Assembly: GCF_038562635.1 (NCBI RefSeq)
Contig: NZ_JBCFBO010000001.1
Location: forward strand, 2,148,643-2,212,642
Source of the DNA: Methanobacterium sp.
GTDB lineage: Archaea; Methanobacteriota; Methanobacteria; Methanobacteriales; Methanobacteriaceae
Direction of reading: 5' to 3'
DNA length: 64,000 nucleotides
Below are positions 8,915 through 17,395 of this stretch, piece by piece. The translations under genes were made by a program, and so were the position numbers. Under the pieces are notes generated by a model. That model did no database searches and was not told the origin of the DNA. It saw nothing but the letters and a program-made list of their open reading frames with translations. The stretch's first letter is position 1. Each line of letters starts with the position of its first letter.

Positions 8915-9130
8915 ATGAAAATAAAGTTAGGAATCATCCTACTTGCATTTTTAGCCGCTGTAGGATTTTCTGGAGCAATAGCAGCTCAACATGTTGAGGA
9001 AGGACATAACAACAGACATGCCCACGGACCCCCTAGAAGTAATATCTCAATGGCCAGTACAAACAGATGTCACGATTCAAGTAAATGCCGTTTAAAATTG
9101 TTCCAGAAGAATAATAAACTGTTAAAATAA
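8915..9130 (+). CDS. Small secreted His-rich protein
   Basis: GGAGGTG at 8901-8907 points to the ATG at 8915 rather than the one at 8897. The product is 71 residues. Residues 1-24 form a clear signal peptide (MKIKLGIILLAFLAAVGFSG, then AIAAQ). The mature part begins with a His-rich stretch (QHVEEGHNNRHAHGPP) and later has two Cys (RCHDSSKCR) and a basic tail. I know no family for it. The His and Cys content would allow metal binding, but that is only a guess. Confidence 0.6.
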   Translation: MKIKLGIILLAFLAAVGFSGAIAAQHVEEGHNNRHAHGPPRSNISMASTNRCHDSSKCRLKLFQKNNKLLK

Positions 9131-9229
9131 GGTATGGTTTTTGAAAGTACTTGTTTAAGGGGATTTATCCTCATTTCTATTTTTTAGCAGTAATTTACTT
9201 GAAATAAATCTAATTTTTAAAACAAAACT

Positions 9230-9277
9230 TTTATATACTATTTCAAACTAGGGTTAAATATTCAACCGATGGTTGAA
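9230..9277 (+). promoter_or_regulatory. TATA box and TetR-type operator
   Basis: TTTATATA at 9230-9237 is followed by a perfect palindrome TTCAACC-GAT-GGTTGAA at 9261-9277, where the transcription start would fall. A degenerate half-like copy (TTTCAAACTAGGGTTAAA) lies at 9241-9258, and ATGGTTAAA recurs near 9288. The geometry fits repression by the TetR protein encoded just downstream. Confidence 0.55.
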
Positions 9278-9323
9278 AGTTAAAATTATGGTTAAATGTA
9301 GAATCAGGAAGTGGTGGTAATAA

Positions 9324-9965
9324 GTGACCCTTAAAGAATTAAAGAAAAAAGAGAAGGAAACAAAGCGTAATTATATTATAGAATCAGCTCAGAAGCTATT
9401 TTTAAGTAAAGACTACGATGAAGTTTCAATGAACAGCATAGCCAAAGAAGTAGGGGTAAATAAGGCCACACTTTATTATTATTTTAAGAACAAAGAAGCT
9501 TTGTATTTTGCTATAGTTTTACAGGGTGTCAAGGTTTTAGTTAAAATGGCTAAAGAAGAAATAAGAAATGGAAAAACTGGTTATGAAAAGATTTCATTGT
9601 ATGGAAATGCAATGAATAAATTTTCAGCTGAATATCCTGGCTGTTTAAAGCTTTTATATGCTCCACAATCTTCTAAATTTGATATAAATAATATGGCCAG
9701 TAGTGAAGAGTATAAAAAGGTAATGGGAATTCTTAAAGATTTAATGTTTATCATGAGGGATTTGATACAGTCTGGAATTGATGATGGTACAATTCGAGAA
9801 GATGTTAACCCAATGGAAGCAGCAGTTTTGATGTCGCTAATCTCTCAGAGTATGTCGAATATGAGCTGTCTATATAAAGACATGCTGAAAAGTGAGGGAG
9901 TCAGTGAACAGAAGTTTGCAATGGACGTAAAGGGTTTCATGCAGTATATGCTCAAAAAAAGTTAG
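9324..9965 (+). CDS. TetR/AcrR family regulator
   Basis: This is a 213-residue protein starting at GTG (9324) behind GGTGGT. Residues 12-60 form the TetR helix-turn-helix (IIESAQKLFLSKDYDEVSMN, then SIAKEVGVNKATLYYYFKNKEALY). The C-terminal helical domain would bind a ligand. A palindrome over its own transcription start (9261-9277) suggests autorepression. The alpha/beta hydrolase gene follows 50 bases downstream on the same strand, so the pair likely forms an inducible regulator-enzyme unit. Confidence 0.92.
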   Translation: MTLKELKKKEKETKRNYIIESAQKLFLSKDYDEVSMNSIAKEVGVNKATLYYYFKNKEALYFAIVLQGVKVLVKMAKEEIRNGKTGYEKISLYGNAMNKFSAEYPGCLKLLYAPQSSKFDINNMASSEEYKKVMGILKDLMFIMRDLIQSGIDDGTIREDVNPMEAAVLMSLISQSMSNMSCLYKDMLKSEGVSEQKFAMDVKGFMQYMLKKS

Positions 9966-10015
9966 TTCAATTTCTTAAGAGATTTGGAGATTATAACTGA
10001 AAGGAGGAATGAAAA

Positions 10016-10816
10016 ATGTCAATGACAAAAGTAAATGATATAAACATGTATTATGAAATACACGGTGAAGGAGAAGCTTTGATATTGATATCAGGTAATG
10101 GTGCGGAGTCATCACAGTGGAAAGATATGATCCCTACTTTTTCTAAGGATTACAAAGTGATTCCATTTGATAACCGAGGTGCAGGGCGTACTGATAGGCC
10201 AGATATAGAATATTCTATGGATATGATGACTGAAGATGTCATTGGTTTGATGGATGTGCTTGGAATTGAAAGGGCACATATACTTGGGGCATCTATGGGG
10301 GGAATGATTGCTCAAAATATTGCTTATTTATATCCTGATAGAGTAAAAAGCCTGATACTTGTTGTAACAAGTATGAAAAATTCTCACCGCGTTAATTATG
10401 CTTGTAAACAGGCAATAAAACGTGTTATGGATGGAAGCGATCCTGATGCACTGGCTGAATATTCTGCAGTATGGTCATTTCCTGAGGAAGTATTAGCAAA
10501 TCATGGAGCTGTTGATAGAATTAAAAGTGCTATGGCACATGTATTAAATCCTCAGACAGTGAATACATTCAAAAGGCAAAATGATGCACTTGCTACATTT
10601 GATTCAAGTGGATGGATCAGTGAACTTACAGCTCCAACATTGGTTATAGCTGGAGATGGAGATATAATCTGGCCTCAAAAATATTCTGGACAGGAATTAG
10701 CTAAAGCCCTCTCTGGCTCTAAGTTTGTCTCAATTCCCGGAGCGCACATGGCATATCTATTAAGTGCTGAAGCATTTCAAAATCATGTGGTGGAGTTTCT
10801 TACATCAGTTGAATAG
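10016..10816 (+). CDS. Alpha/beta hydrolase (3-oxoadipate enol-lactonase-like)
   Basis: This 266-residue protein has a canonical alpha/beta hydrolase fold. It shows the oxyanion-loop region ISGNGAESSQW, the segment DNRGAGRTDRPD, the nucleophile elbow GASMGGMIAQ, the acid in AGDGDIIWP and the catalytic His in PGAHMAYL. Close relatives are annotated as enol-lactonase or bromoperoxidase-like hydrolases. It has a strong AAAGGAGGA ribosome site and follows the TetR gene, which probably controls it. Substrate unknown. Confidence 0.9.
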   Translation: MSMTKVNDINMYYEIHGEGEALILISGNGAESSQWKDMIPTFSKDYKVIPFDNRGAGRTDRPDIEYSMDMMTEDVIGLMDVLGIERAHILGASMGGMIAQNIAYLYPDRVKSLILVVTSMKNSHRVNYACKQAIKRVMDGSDPDALAEYSAVWSFPEEVLANHGAVDRIKSAMAHVLNPQTVNTFKRQNDALATFDSSGWISELTAPTLVIAGDGDIIWPQKYSGQELAKALSGSKFVSIPGAHMAYLLSAEAFQNHVVEFLTSVE

Positions 10817-10858
10817 AAATTATAACATAATATTGTTATTTTTTTAATGATTACTCCA

Positions 10859-11728
10859 TCAATAAGGACTGGGGCCAGTAACAGTTGGATTATCATCTCT
10901 TTGAACCCATTCTGTAATAGAACCTTCATATAACCTCACATCAGGATAATCTAAATACCATTTAAAAACTAAAAACAGGTTGGTTGCTTCTCTGCCGGTC
11001 CCGCAGTAGCATATAACTGTTTTATCGGGAGTTACTTCTCTTTCTTCAACTAAAGATTTTATTTCGTCAAGGGGTTTGAGGAGCTGCCGGTTCTTGGGGT
11101 TCATGAGCGCGGCAGCCTGTAAATTCTTTGCTCCAGGTATGTGCCCTTCTTTGCTCCACAGGCTGGGGCCGGCATAATATTTAAATGGCCTGGCATCAAG
11201 CACTACCACATCATCATTGTCCTTAATATTTTTAAATTCTCCGTATTCAATCTGATATTCATCGTGGACCTCTGCTTCAAATTCAGATTCTTCTACAGTG
11301 GGAAATACCTTTGTTAATCCTCTTTCTTCTTTTTTCCATTTGTCTATGCCTCCATCTAAGATATGGACATTTTCATGGCCAAATCTAACCAGTGAATAAG
11401 CAGCCATGGTCTGTCCCCAACCGTCCCCTTTTTTTGAATAGGATCCCTTGCCAGTATAAAAAAGAATAGGTTTATCATTTCTGATGCCTAATTTCCCGAA
11501 TATTGTTGAAATTGCATCATGAGGAATATATCTAGCGGGGTTATTGCCCTGCATTTCTCTAAGAAACCATTCATTAAAATAAAATGCATTGTGGATGTGT
11601 TCTTTTATATAATCATGTATATCTGGCTGAACATCGAATATAGTGAGATTATTATCCAGATTATCTTCTAACCATTCTGTATCCACCCATTTTACTTTTG
11701 TATTTCCCAATAAATGAGGATAGTTCAT
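10859..11728 (-). CDS. Two-domain sulfurtransferase (rhodanese)
   Basis: This 289-residue protein is made of two rhodanese domains (about 12-140 and 160-280). The second holds the active-site loop CYCGTGREATN, whose cysteine carries the persulfide. The first has lost the cysteine, as is normal for tandem rhodaneses. The family includes thiosulfate and 3-mercaptopyruvate sulfurtransferases, which move sulfane sulfur to acceptors such as cyanide or thiols. The loop does not clearly separate the two activities. It starts at an ATG behind GGAG and stands alone. Confidence 0.9.
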   Translation of the reverse strand: MNYPHLLGNTKVKWVDTEWLEDNLDNNLTIFDVQPDIHDYIKEHIHNAFYFNEWFLREMQGNNPARYIPHDAISTIFGKLGIRNDKPILFYTGKGSYSKKGDGWGQTMAAYSLVRFGHENVHILDGGIDKWKKEERGLTKVFPTVEESEFEAEVHDEYQIEYGEFKNIKDNDDVVVLDARPFKYYAGPSLWSKEGHIPGAKNLQAAALMNPKNRQLLKPLDEIKSLVEEREVTPDKTVICYCGTGREATNLFLVFKWYLDYPDVRLYEGSITEWVQRDDNPTVTGPSPY

Positions 11729-12031
11729 ATAAATGACTCCATTAGTATGACTTTGAATTAAATATGTATATTATAATAGTTGTATGTTGCTGTCAACTGA
11801 TGGCATATTTTAAAAAAATATTCCATGAGTTAAAATGATAAAACTCTCTTAAATAGACGTTATTTTTAAAAAAATAGTTTATATGCATTTATATATGTAT
11901 TAAATTTAAATATTGTCTTTATATTTAAATTAGGCGGAAATTATATTAATCTATTTTGGGGCAAGAGTATAAACTTAAATAATATGTTATTACAATTGTA
12001 TTATAACTTTTATTATGGCGAGGACATTATA

Positions 12032-12811
12032 ATGAGCTTATACTTTAGAGAAACAGGCAAAAACAATAGTGAAACCATAGTGTTCCTCCATGCAGGCATG
12101 TCTTCAGGTTGGATGTGGGATAAACATGTAGAATCATTAAAAGATTATCATTGTCTGGTCCCAGACCTCCCTGAACATGGAAAAAGCATGGAAATAAAAC
12201 CTTTTACAATGGAAAGTGCTGCAAATGAAATCATTGAAATTATCAAAGAGAGGGCACATGGGGGAAAAGCGCATATTGTTGGATTATCTCTTGGTGCACA
12301 AGTAGCTGTTCAAATATTAAGTATGGCTCCGGAAGTTGTGGATCATGCTGTAATTACTGGAACATTGACGCGTGAAGTCGGATCTAACCTGTCAGTAATG
12401 ATGAATATTTTTTATAAGTTTTACATGCGCCTCAAGGATGTTGATTTTTTCATAAAAATGGGCATGAAAGCACAATCTATACCTCTAGAATATTTTGAAG
12501 ACGTTAAAAAAGACACGAAAGCACTAACTTGGAATTCTTTAAACAATATTACTAAAGAGAATAGGTCATTTAAAATAGCTGAAAATTTATGCAGATCAAA
12601 AAACAGGGTGCTGGTACTGATGGGAGAAAAAGAGGTTAAAGTTGTGTATGAATCAGCTTTAGACTTAAATAAATGCCTTTCAAATTCTAAAGCGTATAAA
12701 GTGGATAATTTTGGCCATACCTGGCCTTTAGAATCACCAAAACTTTTCAGCAGTATTGTAAGAGCCTGGATAAATGATGATCAATTACCTGATACTTTAT
12801 TGAAGCTGTGA
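12032..12811 (+). CDS. Alpha/beta hydrolase, tandem copy 1
   Basis: The ATG at 12032 matches the starts of the two following copies and gives the same 259-residue length as copy 2; the frame is open upstream to 11984. The fold is alpha/beta hydrolase: the HAGMSSGWMW oxyanion region, DLPEHGKS, nucleophile elbow GLSLGAQVA, and late FGHTWPLE with the catalytic His. A TATA-like TTTATATAT lies near 11889. It is the first of three genes whose starts are exactly 850 bases apart. Substrate unknown. Confidence 0.88.
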   Translation: MSLYFRETGKNNSETIVFLHAGMSSGWMWDKHVESLKDYHCLVPDLPEHGKSMEIKPFTMESAANEIIEIIKERAHGGKAHIVGLSLGAQVAVQILSMAPEVVDHAVITGTLTREVGSNLSVMMNIFYKFYMRLKDVDFFIKMGMKAQSIPLEYFEDVKKDTKALTWNSLNNITKENRSFKIAENLCRSKNRVLVLMGEKEVKVVYESALDLNKCLSNSKAYKVDNFGHTWPLESPKLFSSIVRAWINDDQLPDTLLKL

Positions 12812-12881
12812 TTTGAATAAATTTATTAAAATAAAAAACGAATATAAAATTAAATTAATTATTTTTATTAAGTGAGAAATT
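12812..12881 (+). repeat. 70-base spacer repeat, copy 1
   Basis: The 70-base gap between hydrolases 1 and 2 is almost the same as the gap between hydrolases 2 and 3 (13662-13731), differing at only a few positions near the 3' half. Together with the constant 850-base gene spacing it marks a tandem duplication unit. Confidence 0.85.
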
Positions 12882-13661
12882 ATGAGTTTATATATCAAAG
12901 AAACAGGTAAAAACAACGATGAAACTATAGTATTCCTTCATGCAGGCATGCCTTCCGGTTGGATGTGGGATAAACATGTAGAATCATTAAAAGATTATCA
13001 TTGTCTGGTCCCAGACCTTCCTGAACATGGAAAAAGTATAGAAATAAAGCCTTTTACCATGGAAAGTGCTGCAAATGAAGTCATTGATATTATTAAAGAA
13101 AGGGCGCATGGGGGAAAAGCGCATATTGTTGGATTATCTCTTGGTGCACAGGTAGCTGTTCAAATATTAAGTATGGCTCCGGAGGTTGTAGATCATGCAG
13201 TGATTACAGGGGCACTGATCCGCGAAGTCGGGTCCAGCCTTTCAATATTTATGGATATTTTTCATAAAATTTTCATGCGCATTAAGGATATTGATTTTTT
13301 CATAAAAATGGGCATGAAGATGCAGTCTATATCTTTAGAATATTTTGAAGACGTTAAAAAAGATACAAAAGCATTGACATGGAGTTCTTTAAATAATATT
13401 ACTCGTGAAAACGGTTCATTTCGAATACCTGAAAATTTATGCAGATCAAAGAACAGGGTGCTGGTACTGACGGGAGAAAAAGAATTTAAAGTTTTCTATG
13501 AATCCGCTTTAGACTTAAATAAATGCCTCTCAAACTCTAAATCTTACAAAGTGGCTAATTTAGGCCATGCTTGGCCTTTAGAATCGCCAAAACTTTTCAG
13601 CAGTATTGTAAGAGCCTGGATAAATGATGATCAATTACCTGATACTTTATTGAAGCTGTGA
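12882..13661 (+). CDS. Alpha/beta hydrolase, tandem copy 2 (chimera)
   Basis: This 259-residue copy is nearly identical to copy 1 over most of its length, with the same GLSLGAQVA elbow and the same last 20 codons. Its first 53 bases (12882-12934), however, match copy 3 exactly and differ from copy 1 at several sites. The gene therefore looks like the product of unequal crossover between an ancestral copy 1 and copy 3: 5' end from copy 3, the rest from copy 1. The late motif is LGHAWPLE. It appears intact and translatable. Confidence 0.9.
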   Translation: MSLYIKETGKNNDETIVFLHAGMPSGWMWDKHVESLKDYHCLVPDLPEHGKSIEIKPFTMESAANEVIDIIKERAHGGKAHIVGLSLGAQVAVQILSMAPEVVDHAVITGALIREVGSSLSIFMDIFHKIFMRIKDIDFFIKMGMKMQSISLEYFEDVKKDTKALTWSSLNNITRENGSFRIPENLCRSKNRVLVLTGEKEFKVFYESALDLNKCLSNSKSYKVANLGHAWPLESPKLFSSIVRAWINDDQLPDTLLKL

Positions 13662-13731
13662 TTTGAATAAATTTATTAAAATAAAAAACGAATATAAAAT
13701 TAAGTCAATTATTTTTTCTAAGTGAGAAATT
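13662..13731 (+). repeat. 70-base spacer repeat, copy 2
   Basis: Second copy of the spacer at 12812-12881. It keeps the GTGATTTGAATAAATTTATT start and the AAGTGAGAAATT leader before the ATG. Confidence 0.85.
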
Positions 13732-14514
13732 ATGAGTTTATATATCAAAGAAACAGGTAAAAACAACGATGAAACTATAGTATTTCTCCACGGCGATGGA
13801 ATAGCCGGCTGGATGTGGGATGAACAATTAAAGGCATTCGGTGATTATCACTGTATTATTCCAGATCTACCTGGACACGGAAAAAGTGCTGAAGTAAAAT
13901 CATTTAGCGTACAAAGTGCTGCAGATATGGTTATAGATATAATAAAAAATAAGGCCAAAAATGGAAGGGCTCATCTTGTGGGACTGTCGCTGGGTGCTCA
14001 AATTGTAGTTCAAATTTTAAACACTGCTCCTGAAGTCGTAAATCATGCTTTAATCAGCGGAGCTATCGTACGTAACTCGCGACCGACTGAATCATTTTTA
14101 GAGCTCCTGGACAATCTTATTGCACTTTATTTACCTGATAAAAACAAAACTATTCGTATAATGAGTTATGTGAGGTCTTACAACATACCAAAAAATCTCC
14201 GCAGTAAGTTTAAGGAATCCACCTATGTTATTGAACCGTATTCTTTAGATAAAATTCTCAGGGAAACTATACTTTTTAAAATGCCGGATAATCTTGAACA
14301 TGCAGACGTGCCGGTGCTGGTGATGACTGGTGAAAAAGATTATAGAATTGTTAATGAATCTGCATTAAATCTCTTAAATGTGCTTCCAAATTCTAAAGGG
14401 GCAATGGCTTTGAAGGTAGGGCATTTATGGAATATTGAAAACCCTAAATTGTTTAACAATGTTTTGAGAAGTTGGTTAAAAGATACTAATCTTTCGGGCG
14501 TGTTAATCAGCTGA
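13732..14514 (+). CDS. Alpha/beta hydrolase, tandem copy 3 (diverged)
   Basis: This 260-residue copy shares its first 20 residues with copy 2 and then diverges strongly. It has HGDGIAGWMW in place of HAGMPSGWMW, a different cap region (residues about 120-190), and ends LSGVLIS. The elbow GLSLGAQIV, the acid region MTGEKDYRIV and the His in KVGHLWNIE are present, so it should be active. It probably acts on a different substrate from copies 1 and 2. Confidence 0.88.
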   Translation: MSLYIKETGKNNDETIVFLHGDGIAGWMWDEQLKAFGDYHCIIPDLPGHGKSAEVKSFSVQSAADMVIDIIKNKAKNGRAHLVGLSLGAQIVVQILNTAPEVVNHALISGAIVRNSRPTESFLELLDNLIALYLPDKNKTIRIMSYVRSYNIPKNLRSKFKESTYVIEPYSLDKILRETILFKMPDNLEHADVPVLVMTGEKDYRIVNESALNLLNVLPNSKGAMALKVGHLWNIENPKLFNNVLRSWLKDTNLSGVLIS

Positions 14515-14639
14515 GTTTAACATATACTAACTGTTTTTGGGGTGGTAGTATAAACGAGAAACTTAGAAAAGAATGGGATGCCGAAAGGAAAATTGAGCAT
14601 AAATTCAACAGGATTATAAACATTTCCACCAGTAAAGTC

Positions 14640-14927
14640 ATGGATATGGTAAAAGATAGAAAACCTATGATTTTCAGTAATTTTCATTATGGTTCAATAG
14701 GTATTAACCCCAAATATCTTGTAATATGGTATTTATTTGAAAAAGACAGTGAATTGAAAGAAGCAGAAAATAATGGTTTGCTAAATGAACTAAAAGAGAT
14801 TACTATTTCTGAATTAAAGGCCAATGGATATCCTGAAGATGTTTTAGATGAAATACAAATTGCTTTCACATCTGATGAGGATATACAAAAAGAAACGGGT
14901 GGTAATTACTGGTATTATTTTAAATAA
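14640..14927 (+). CDS. Hypothetical protein
   Basis: At least 95 residues, charged and mainly helical, ending EDIQKETGGNYWYYFK. No family is recognised with certainty. The frame is open upstream to 14541 and encodes a plausible N-terminus (NEKLRKEWDAERKIEHKFNR). An SD-like GGGGTGGT lies at 14539-14546, but the codon at the expected start position (14550) is ATA. Either ATA initiates, the ATG was lost by mutation, or translation starts at 14640. It follows the hydrolase cluster and ends before the PadR promoter. Confidence 0.6.
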   Translation: MDMVKDRKPMIFSNFHYGSIGINPKYLVIWYLFEKDSELKEAENNGLLNELKEITISELKANGYPEDVLDEIQIAFTSDEDIQKETGGNYWYYFK

Positions 14928-15093
14928 GGTTAATCCTGTCTTTTTAGGTGTTTATTTTAAAAATAAGGTTTTTCAGTTAGATATTATAGCTGATATTTTT
15001 TTATTAAAAATAAGGTTTTCCAGTTTATAGATGATTTTTTTGATAATTAAATATCGTGAAAATTATTTCACTTTTTTGTAGTGTTTTAGATAG

Positions 15094-15149
15094 TTTTATA
15101 TATAGCGTCATGTGATATACCGTAGTGTGATATAACGCGTCACGATATA
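15094..15149 (+). promoter_or_regulatory. PadR promoter with three direct repeats
   Basis: A TATA box (TTTATATATA, 15095-15104) is followed by three in-phase elements: GTGATATA at 15112-15119, GTGATATA at 15127-15134 and ACGATATA at 15142-15149, exactly 15 bases apart. GCGTCA occurs before the first and before the last element. They are likely binding sites for the PadR protein encoded just downstream. Confidence 0.5.
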
Positions 15150-15163
15150 CATCAGGGATTAAT

Positions 15164-15487
15164 ATGGATACAAAAAAATTGCAAAATAAATACTTACCAT
15201 TGACTGAAGCAGCTTATTATGTTCTCATATCTTTAAATGAGCCAAGACATGGGTATGGAATAATGCAGCATGTTGAAAAGCTCACAAATGGTCGTATTAA
15301 GATCGGTGCAGGAACCATGTATGGAAACCTTTCCCGAATGGAAAAAGAGGGATTGATAACACCAGTTGCAGAAGAAGATCGTAAAAAAATCTATGAACTC
15401 AGCGAAAAAGGGAAAATTGTACTGAAATTAGAACTTGAACGTTTAGAAGAACTTCTTGAGCATGGTAAAAATGAAATGAGGAGTTAA
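15164..15487 (+). CDS. PadR family regulator
   Basis: This 107-residue winged-helix protein has the PadR core: LPLTEAAYYVLISLNEPRHG, the YGIMQHVEKLTNGRIKIGAG segment, and MYGNLSRMEKEGLI with the basic wing. PadR proteins repress stress and efflux genes and respond to small molecules. It ends one base before the DUF2812 gene, a pairing known from Firmicutes, where both proteins act together. It probably regulates the whole 15.2-20.1 kb plus-strand group and itself through the repeats at 15112-15149. Confidence 0.93.
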   Translation: MDTKKLQNKYLPLTEAAYYVLISLNEPRHGYGIMQHVEKLTNGRIKIGAGTMYGNLSRMEKEGLITPVAEEDRKKIYELSEKGKIVLKLELERLEELLEHGKNEMRS

Positions 15488-15488
15488 G

Positions 15489-16013
15489 ATGAAAGAAGTT
15501 AAAACTGTTTGGCACTGGTGGACAGGGTGGGAAATAGAAAAATTTGAAAATTGGCTTGAGGAAATGGAATGGGGTGGATGGAATCTATCTAAAGTTGATT
15601 ATATTTTAAGGTTCAAATTTGCAAAAGGAAAAAGTAGAAAAATGAGATACTGTGTTGATCATCAAAATAATGTTGAAAATAATTATTTTGAGCTTTTTAA
15701 AGAAGATGGTTGGGTATTAGTGGATGAAAATATCGCTCCATGGTATATATGGCGTAAATCCTATGAATATGAGAGGCCTGATATTTATACTGATACTAAA
15801 TCATTAATTGAAAGAAATAACCGCCAGATTAGGAATGTCTTTATTGGGGTGTTTATAAGTCTATTTTTATTATATTTAGTGTTCATTGGCAATTTTGACA
15901 GTACTAAATTAATATCCGCACTGTTAATCTTATCACTTGCCTTTTACGGATACTTAATAGCACAATACTATCGATACAGTAAAAATCTGAAACAAAATGA
16001 AATTAAATGTTAA
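15489..16013 (+). CDS. DUF2812 family membrane protein, copy 1
   Basis: This 174-residue protein has an N-terminal DUF2812 domain. The landmarks are TVWHWWTGWEIEKFENWLEE, RKMRYCVDH and GWVLVDENIAPWYIWRK. Two membrane segments follow (about 115-132 and 138-157) and a polar tail. Function unknown, but DUF2812 genes commonly follow padR genes, as here. Two paralogues lie at 18989 and 19576. Confidence 0.88.
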   Translation: MKEVKTVWHWWTGWEIEKFENWLEEMEWGGWNLSKVDYILRFKFAKGKSRKMRYCVDHQNNVENNYFELFKEDGWVLVDENIAPWYIWRKSYEYERPDIYTDTKSLIERNNRQIRNVFIGVFISLFLLYLVFIGNFDSTKLISALLILSLAFYGYLIAQYYRYSKNLKQNEIKC

Positions 16014-16058
16014 TTAGGGGTTGTATAAACAAAATTGAATAATAATGGGGATAAAGTA

Positions 16059-16796
16059 ATGGTTCAATTAAAATTAAATCAGGAGAAATATATAGAAGCT
16101 AGAAAAAATCTTAGTAAAATGGTTAATCGACTTGGATTCTGGGCAGCGATTCTTACAGCACTATTAGCCGCGGTATTTATTATAATGGGCATGTTCGGTT
16201 CCAGTTCATGGGATTATTACCCTGGAATGGTTAATTATATTTGGACTTACTATAAAGCCATAGATTACGTACTTTTTATTCCTGCATTTCTGCTAGCACC
16301 AGTATTTGTAATTTTAATGGCTTGTATCCACTATTACACTTCCCTTGAAAAGAAAATATTCAGTTTGATTGGTTTAGCATTTGCACTGATCTATGCAACC
16401 GTGATTACTACCGATTACTTCATATTATGGACAGTAACTCTACCAAGCGTAATGCATGGGGAAACAGCAGGTTTATCTCTTTTTTCAATGTATAATCCTC
16501 ACGGAATCTTCGTAGCTCTTGAATCTGTAGCATACTTAATGATGAGTGTAGCTTTAATTTCCATTACTCCTGTTTTTGAAGGGAGGAAAATTGAGAGAGC
16601 ATTACGGTGGATTTTCATTATAGGGTTTATTTTATCCCTTGGATCTTTGTTTGGAGTATATTTAATGAATTATGACATTGTAATGTATGAAATAGTTGTA
16701 ATCGCTATTTATTGTCCAGTACTAATAATTTCGGGAATTTTACTGGGTATTATTTTTAGGAGAGCTGGAAAATCATTAGGGGGTGGAATATCATGA
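16059..16796 (+). CDS. Multi-pass membrane protein of unknown function
   Basis: The ATG at 16059 has GGGGATA upstream and is a better start than the TTG at 16035. It gives a 245-residue protein with about seven hydrophobic segments and little between them. It follows padR and DUF2812 and overlaps the next gene by four bases (ATGA), so it belongs to that operon. No motif links it to a known transporter; it may be a DUF4386-like protein, which I cannot confirm. Confidence 0.75.
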   Translation: MVQLKLNQEKYIEARKNLSKMVNRLGFWAAILTALLAAVFIIMGMFGSSSWDYYPGMVNYIWTYYKAIDYVLFIPAFLLAPVFVILMACIHYYTSLEKKIFSLIGLAFALIYATVITTDYFILWTVTLPSVMHGETAGLSLFSMYNPHGIFVALESVAYLMMSVALISITPVFEGRKIERALRWIFIIGFILSLGSLFGVYLMNYDIVMYEIVVIAIYCPVLIISGILLGIIFRRAGKSLGGGIS

Positions 16797-17347
16797 AAAC
16801 TTTGATGATTATCGGAATAGGAATAATATTAGTTGTAGTAATAGCTTTAGGGGCAATTTCATACATTTCCTATGATATGAGTAACCGTGCAACTGTTTCA
16901 GAAACATTGAATCCAAATGGGGCAATTGTAGGGAATGCACTGGTCGTTTATGACCCGAGCATTACTGGAAATACCAAAAATGTGGCAGGCAGAATTGCAA
17001 GCGATCTAAAAGCCGAGGGATACAAAGTCGATTTAGCAGGCATTAAGAGTGCAACAGCATCTAATACTTCAAAATATGATGTTATAGTTGTAGGTGGGCC
17101 TATATATGCAGGAAATATTAGTGCTGCGGTTAATGCATATTTAAAAATACTGAAACCTGTAGAAAGCACTAAATTAGGGGTTTTTGCTACAGGCGACCCA
17201 CACACGACTGATAATGTGCTGATTAAAAAACAAATCGCCCCTATCTCTGAAAACAGCACTTTCCAGATAAAGGCAGTAATGAACGTTATTTCTGGAGATG
17301 ACATTAATAAAAAGTGCGATGGATTTGTAAATGATCTTCTACAATAG
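16793..17347 (+). CDS. Membrane-anchored flavodoxin-like protein
   Basis: This 184-residue protein starts with one membrane segment (residues 5-25) and continues as a flavodoxin domain. The FMN phosphate loop is YDPSITGNTKNVA and the flavin ring region is VVGGPIYAGNISAAV. It should carry electrons at the membrane surface. It overlaps the upstream membrane protein gene by four bases and is followed by an EFR1-type flavodoxin-ferredoxin, suggesting an electron-transfer pair. Confidence 0.85.
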   Translation: MKTLMIIGIGIILVVVIALGAISYISYDMSNRATVSETLNPNGAIVGNALVVYDPSITGNTKNVAGRIASDLKAEGYKVDLAGIKSATASNTSKYDVIVVGGPIYAGNISAAVNAYLKILKPVESTKLGVFATGDPHTTDNVLIKKQIAPISENSTFQIKAVMNVISGDDINKKCDGFVNDLLQ

Positions 17348-17395
17348 GGAAAATAAGATGATTAGATCTTTAAATATAAAAAGGTGGATTTTTCT

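Noticed and set aside
16948..17304. 118-codon minus-strand open frame within the flavodoxin gene
   Set aside because: Shadow of the flavodoxin frame, which has clear FMN-binding motifs and operon context.
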